Below, one piece after another: positions 63,199 to 64,000 of a stretch of DNA of 64,000 nucleotides. The stretch spans positions 160,005 to 224,004 of the forward strand of contig JAHJVE010000021.1 in NCBI GenBank assembly GCA_018828385.1, in the 5' to 3' direction. How positions within the stretch are numbered: the stretch's first letter is position 1; each line of letters starts with the position of its first letter. Both the position numbers and the translations under genes were made by a program. This DNA comes from Gammaproteobacteria bacterium (GTDB lineage Bacteria > Pseudomonadota > Gammaproteobacteria > Burkholderiales > Rhodocyclaceae). Below the pieces are notes generated by a model. It searched no databases. It was given only the letters and a program-made list of their open reading frames with translations, and was not told where the DNA came from.

Positions 63199-63563
63199 TC
63201 TTCCCGCTTCGGCCGGGGCCGTTGCAGTTTATTCAGCAGGGCCAGGAAATCCTCGGCCAGTAATTTGCCGTCGAGCGGCGCCGGTTTGACAGCCAGCCTG
63301 ATCACCAGATCGACTGCCGGTAAGCCAGCCAGCCGAAGCCGGAACTGCTCGCGAACCACGCGCTTGACCTTGTTGCGGTCGACTGCCCGCTTGAGCAGCT
63401 TTTTGGCGACGACAAGACCCAGTCGTGCTTCGCTATTTCCTTCCGGGCGTGGCTGATAGTGCAGCATCAGCAACTTACCGCGAATTGCCTTCCTGAAACC
63501 AAAAACGGATGAGAACTCATCCGTTTTTGTCAGGCGATAGCGTCGGGCGAAGGTTTGTTCCAC
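63195..63563 (-). CDS. rnpA: ribonuclease P protein component
   Basis: 122 residues with the RNase P protein fold: [17 protein letters not shown] at the N-terminus and the RNA-binding signature [17 protein letters not shown]. It assists the catalytic RNA in maturing tRNA 5' ends. Codons 12-21 form a perfect terminator-like palindrome. It lies 17 bases after the rpmH stop. Confidence 0.96.
   Translation of the reverse strand: MEQTFARRYRLTKTDEFSSVFGFRKAIRGKLLMLHYQPRPEGNSEARLGLVVAKKLLKRAVDRNKVKRVVREQFRLRLAGLPAVDLVIRLAVKPAPLDGKLLAEDFLALLNKLQRPRPKRED
63501..63528. terminator. perfect palindrome with T-run inside rnpA (possible attenuator)
   Basis: AAAAACGGATGAG / CTCATCCGTTTTT is a 13-bp perfect stem with a 2-base loop, ending in five T on each strand. 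It overlaps the conserved codons for [10 protein letters not shown], so it may be partly a coding coincidence, but its position just after rpmH fits a partial terminator that would reduce rnpA relative to rpmH. Confidence 0.6.
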
Positions 63564-63580
63564 CTCGCCGAACGTCCGGT

Positions 63581-63715
63581 TTATACGGCCAGACGCGTGC
63601 GACCCTTGGCGCGGCGAGCAGCAATGACTGCACGGCCACCCTTGGTGCGCATACGGACCAGGAAGCCATGGGTGCGCTTGCGGCGCACGACCGACGGTTG
63701 ATACGTGCGTTTCAT
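63581..63715 (-). CDS. rpmH: 50S ribosomal protein L34
   Basis: 44 residues: [19 protein letters not shown] then [19 protein letters not shown] and RTRLAV. Among the most conserved ribosomal proteins, and highly basic. It is too short to be found by length-limited gene calls. It heads the rpmH-rnpA-yidD-yidC-mnmE run, normally beside dnaA in proteobacteria; here an IS5-family element lies upstream in place of a visible dnaA start. Confidence 0.98.
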   Translation of the reverse strand: MKRTYQPSVVRRKRTHGFLVRMRTKGGRAVIAARRAKGRTRLAV

Positions 63716-63750
63716 GTTGTAATCCCTTGATGTGCGAAGAAAAACGCGTG

Positions 63751-63780
63751 ATTACACCTTGTTTGATGGTGTTCTGTCAA
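63751..63780 (-). promoter_or_regulatory. candidate rpmH operon promoter
   Basis: On the minus strand a perfect -35 TTGACA and a -10 TGTAAT lie 18 bases apart, with the leader starting about 30 bases before the rpmH ATG. A DnaA box lies 20 bases further upstream. Confidence 0.7.
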
Positions 63781-63800
63781 GATCAATTAATTTAAAAAGC

Positions 63801-63809
63801 TGTGGATAA
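63801..63809 (-). promoter_or_regulatory. DnaA box upstream of rpmH
   Basis: The minus strand reads TTATCCACA, the perfect DnaA-binding 9-mer, in an AT-rich stretch (AATTAATTTAAAAAG). In many proteobacteria the origin lies between rpmH and dnaA, so this may be its left margin, interrupted by the IS element 50 bases on. Confidence 0.7.
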
Positions 63810-63856
63810 CTTCCGTGAATGGGGGGTAAAATCTTGCCTTTGCTGGCGACTGACGG

Positions 63857-64000
63857 TTAGGGAAACTCTGCACAAGTAACCGTCATGCAGACTGATTTGA
63901 GAGAATAGCGCCATTGTCATGGTGCCGACTGAACAGATGAAACGGATGAAGCAACTGAGCCTCGCTGAAACGGGATTCCTGCCCAAAGCAGGGAAGCAAA
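63857..64000 (+). mobile_element. IS5-family element, left end, cut by window edge
   Basis: A TTAG tetranucleotide (63857-63860), matching the YTAR target preferred by IS5-group elements, precedes the terminal sequence GGAAACTCTGCACAAG, which resembles IS5-group inverted-repeat ends. A transposase frame starts 58 bases inside. The right end is outside the window, so the target duplication cannot be confirmed. Confidence 0.75.
63919..64000 (+). CDS. IS5-family transposase, N-terminal fragment
   Basis: An ATG at 63919 opens MVPTEQMKRMKQLSLAETGF, continuing LPKAGKQ to the window edge; the LSLAETGF-type start resembles IS5-group (IS1031/ISL2-like) transposases. The DDE catalytic residues lie beyond the window. 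The ATG at 63937 or 63946 is an alternative start. Confidence 0.7.
   Translation, partial: MVPTEQMKRMKQLSLAETGFLPKAGKQ

Overview
The window looks like chromosomal DNA of a high-GC betaproteobacterium, most likely Rhodocyclales (Dechloromonas/Azonexus-like). The basis is recognition of protein families and gene order: recA-recX, an lptB-rpoN-hpf-ptsN-hprK block, a PTS(Ntr)-type HPr kinase, and rpmH-rnpA-yidD-yidC-mnmE. No database search was possible, so the genus is a guess. The right end lies near the replication origin. It holds the rpmH operon with a DnaA box upstream, a second AT-rich patch with DnaA-box-like sites beside mnmE, and three parS-type palindromes further in.

Layout. 0-10.6 kb: truncated cca, small conserved genes, a MidA-type methyltransferase, a FIST sensor protein next to a large hybrid histidine kinase, ttcA, and an adenylate-cyclase/FHA protein. 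10.6-16.2 kb (minus strand): hprK, ptsN, hpf, rpoN, lptB, recX, recA, with a clear LexA box upstream of recA that also faces a small membrane-protein gene. 16.3-31.7 kb: rluA, a sodium:solute symporter, a VanZ-like protein, a P-type ATPase, a duplicated-domain periplasmic protein, a thioredoxin-like ferredoxin, a NodI-type ABC ATPase split from its NodJ-type permease by three unrelated genes, cutA and dsbD.

32.5-58.8 kb is dominated by an aryl polyene/xanthomonadin-type pigment locus. Its first arm is plus strand, mostly joined by ATGA stop/start overlaps: acyl carrier protein, ketosynthase, second carrier protein, membrane protein, AMP ligase, dehydratase, acyltransferase, LolA-like protein, MMPL exporter, hydrolase, deacetylase, methyltransferase and lipoprotein. 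A second plus arm carries ketosynthase, chain-length factor, dehydratase and ketoreductase. A minus-strand arm carries an antiporter, glycosyltransferase, acyltransferase, MipA-like protein, chorismatase, a flavin halogenase-like enzyme and a B12-binding radical SAM enzyme. The inferred scheme is as follows. The chorismatase makes hydroxybenzoate from chorismate and the ligase loads it on a carrier protein. The ketosynthases, ketoreductase and dehydratases build the polyene. The halogenase, methyltransferase and radical SAM enzyme may decorate it. The acyl- and glycosyltransferases, LolA-like protein and MMPL exporter anchor it in the outer membrane.

The most unusual signal is a short (about 38-42 bp) interspersed repeat with at least twelve copies. 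Eight are intergenic and four lie in frame inside protein genes (P-type ATPase, ABC ATPase, AMP ligase, acyltransferase C-terminus). It is open in five of its six frames in a typical copy. Its ten copies between 23.6 and 57.2 kb all point the same way regardless of gene strand, and two copies sit directly beside parS palindromes. An IS5-family element with a TTAG target site begins upstream of rpmH and runs off the window.
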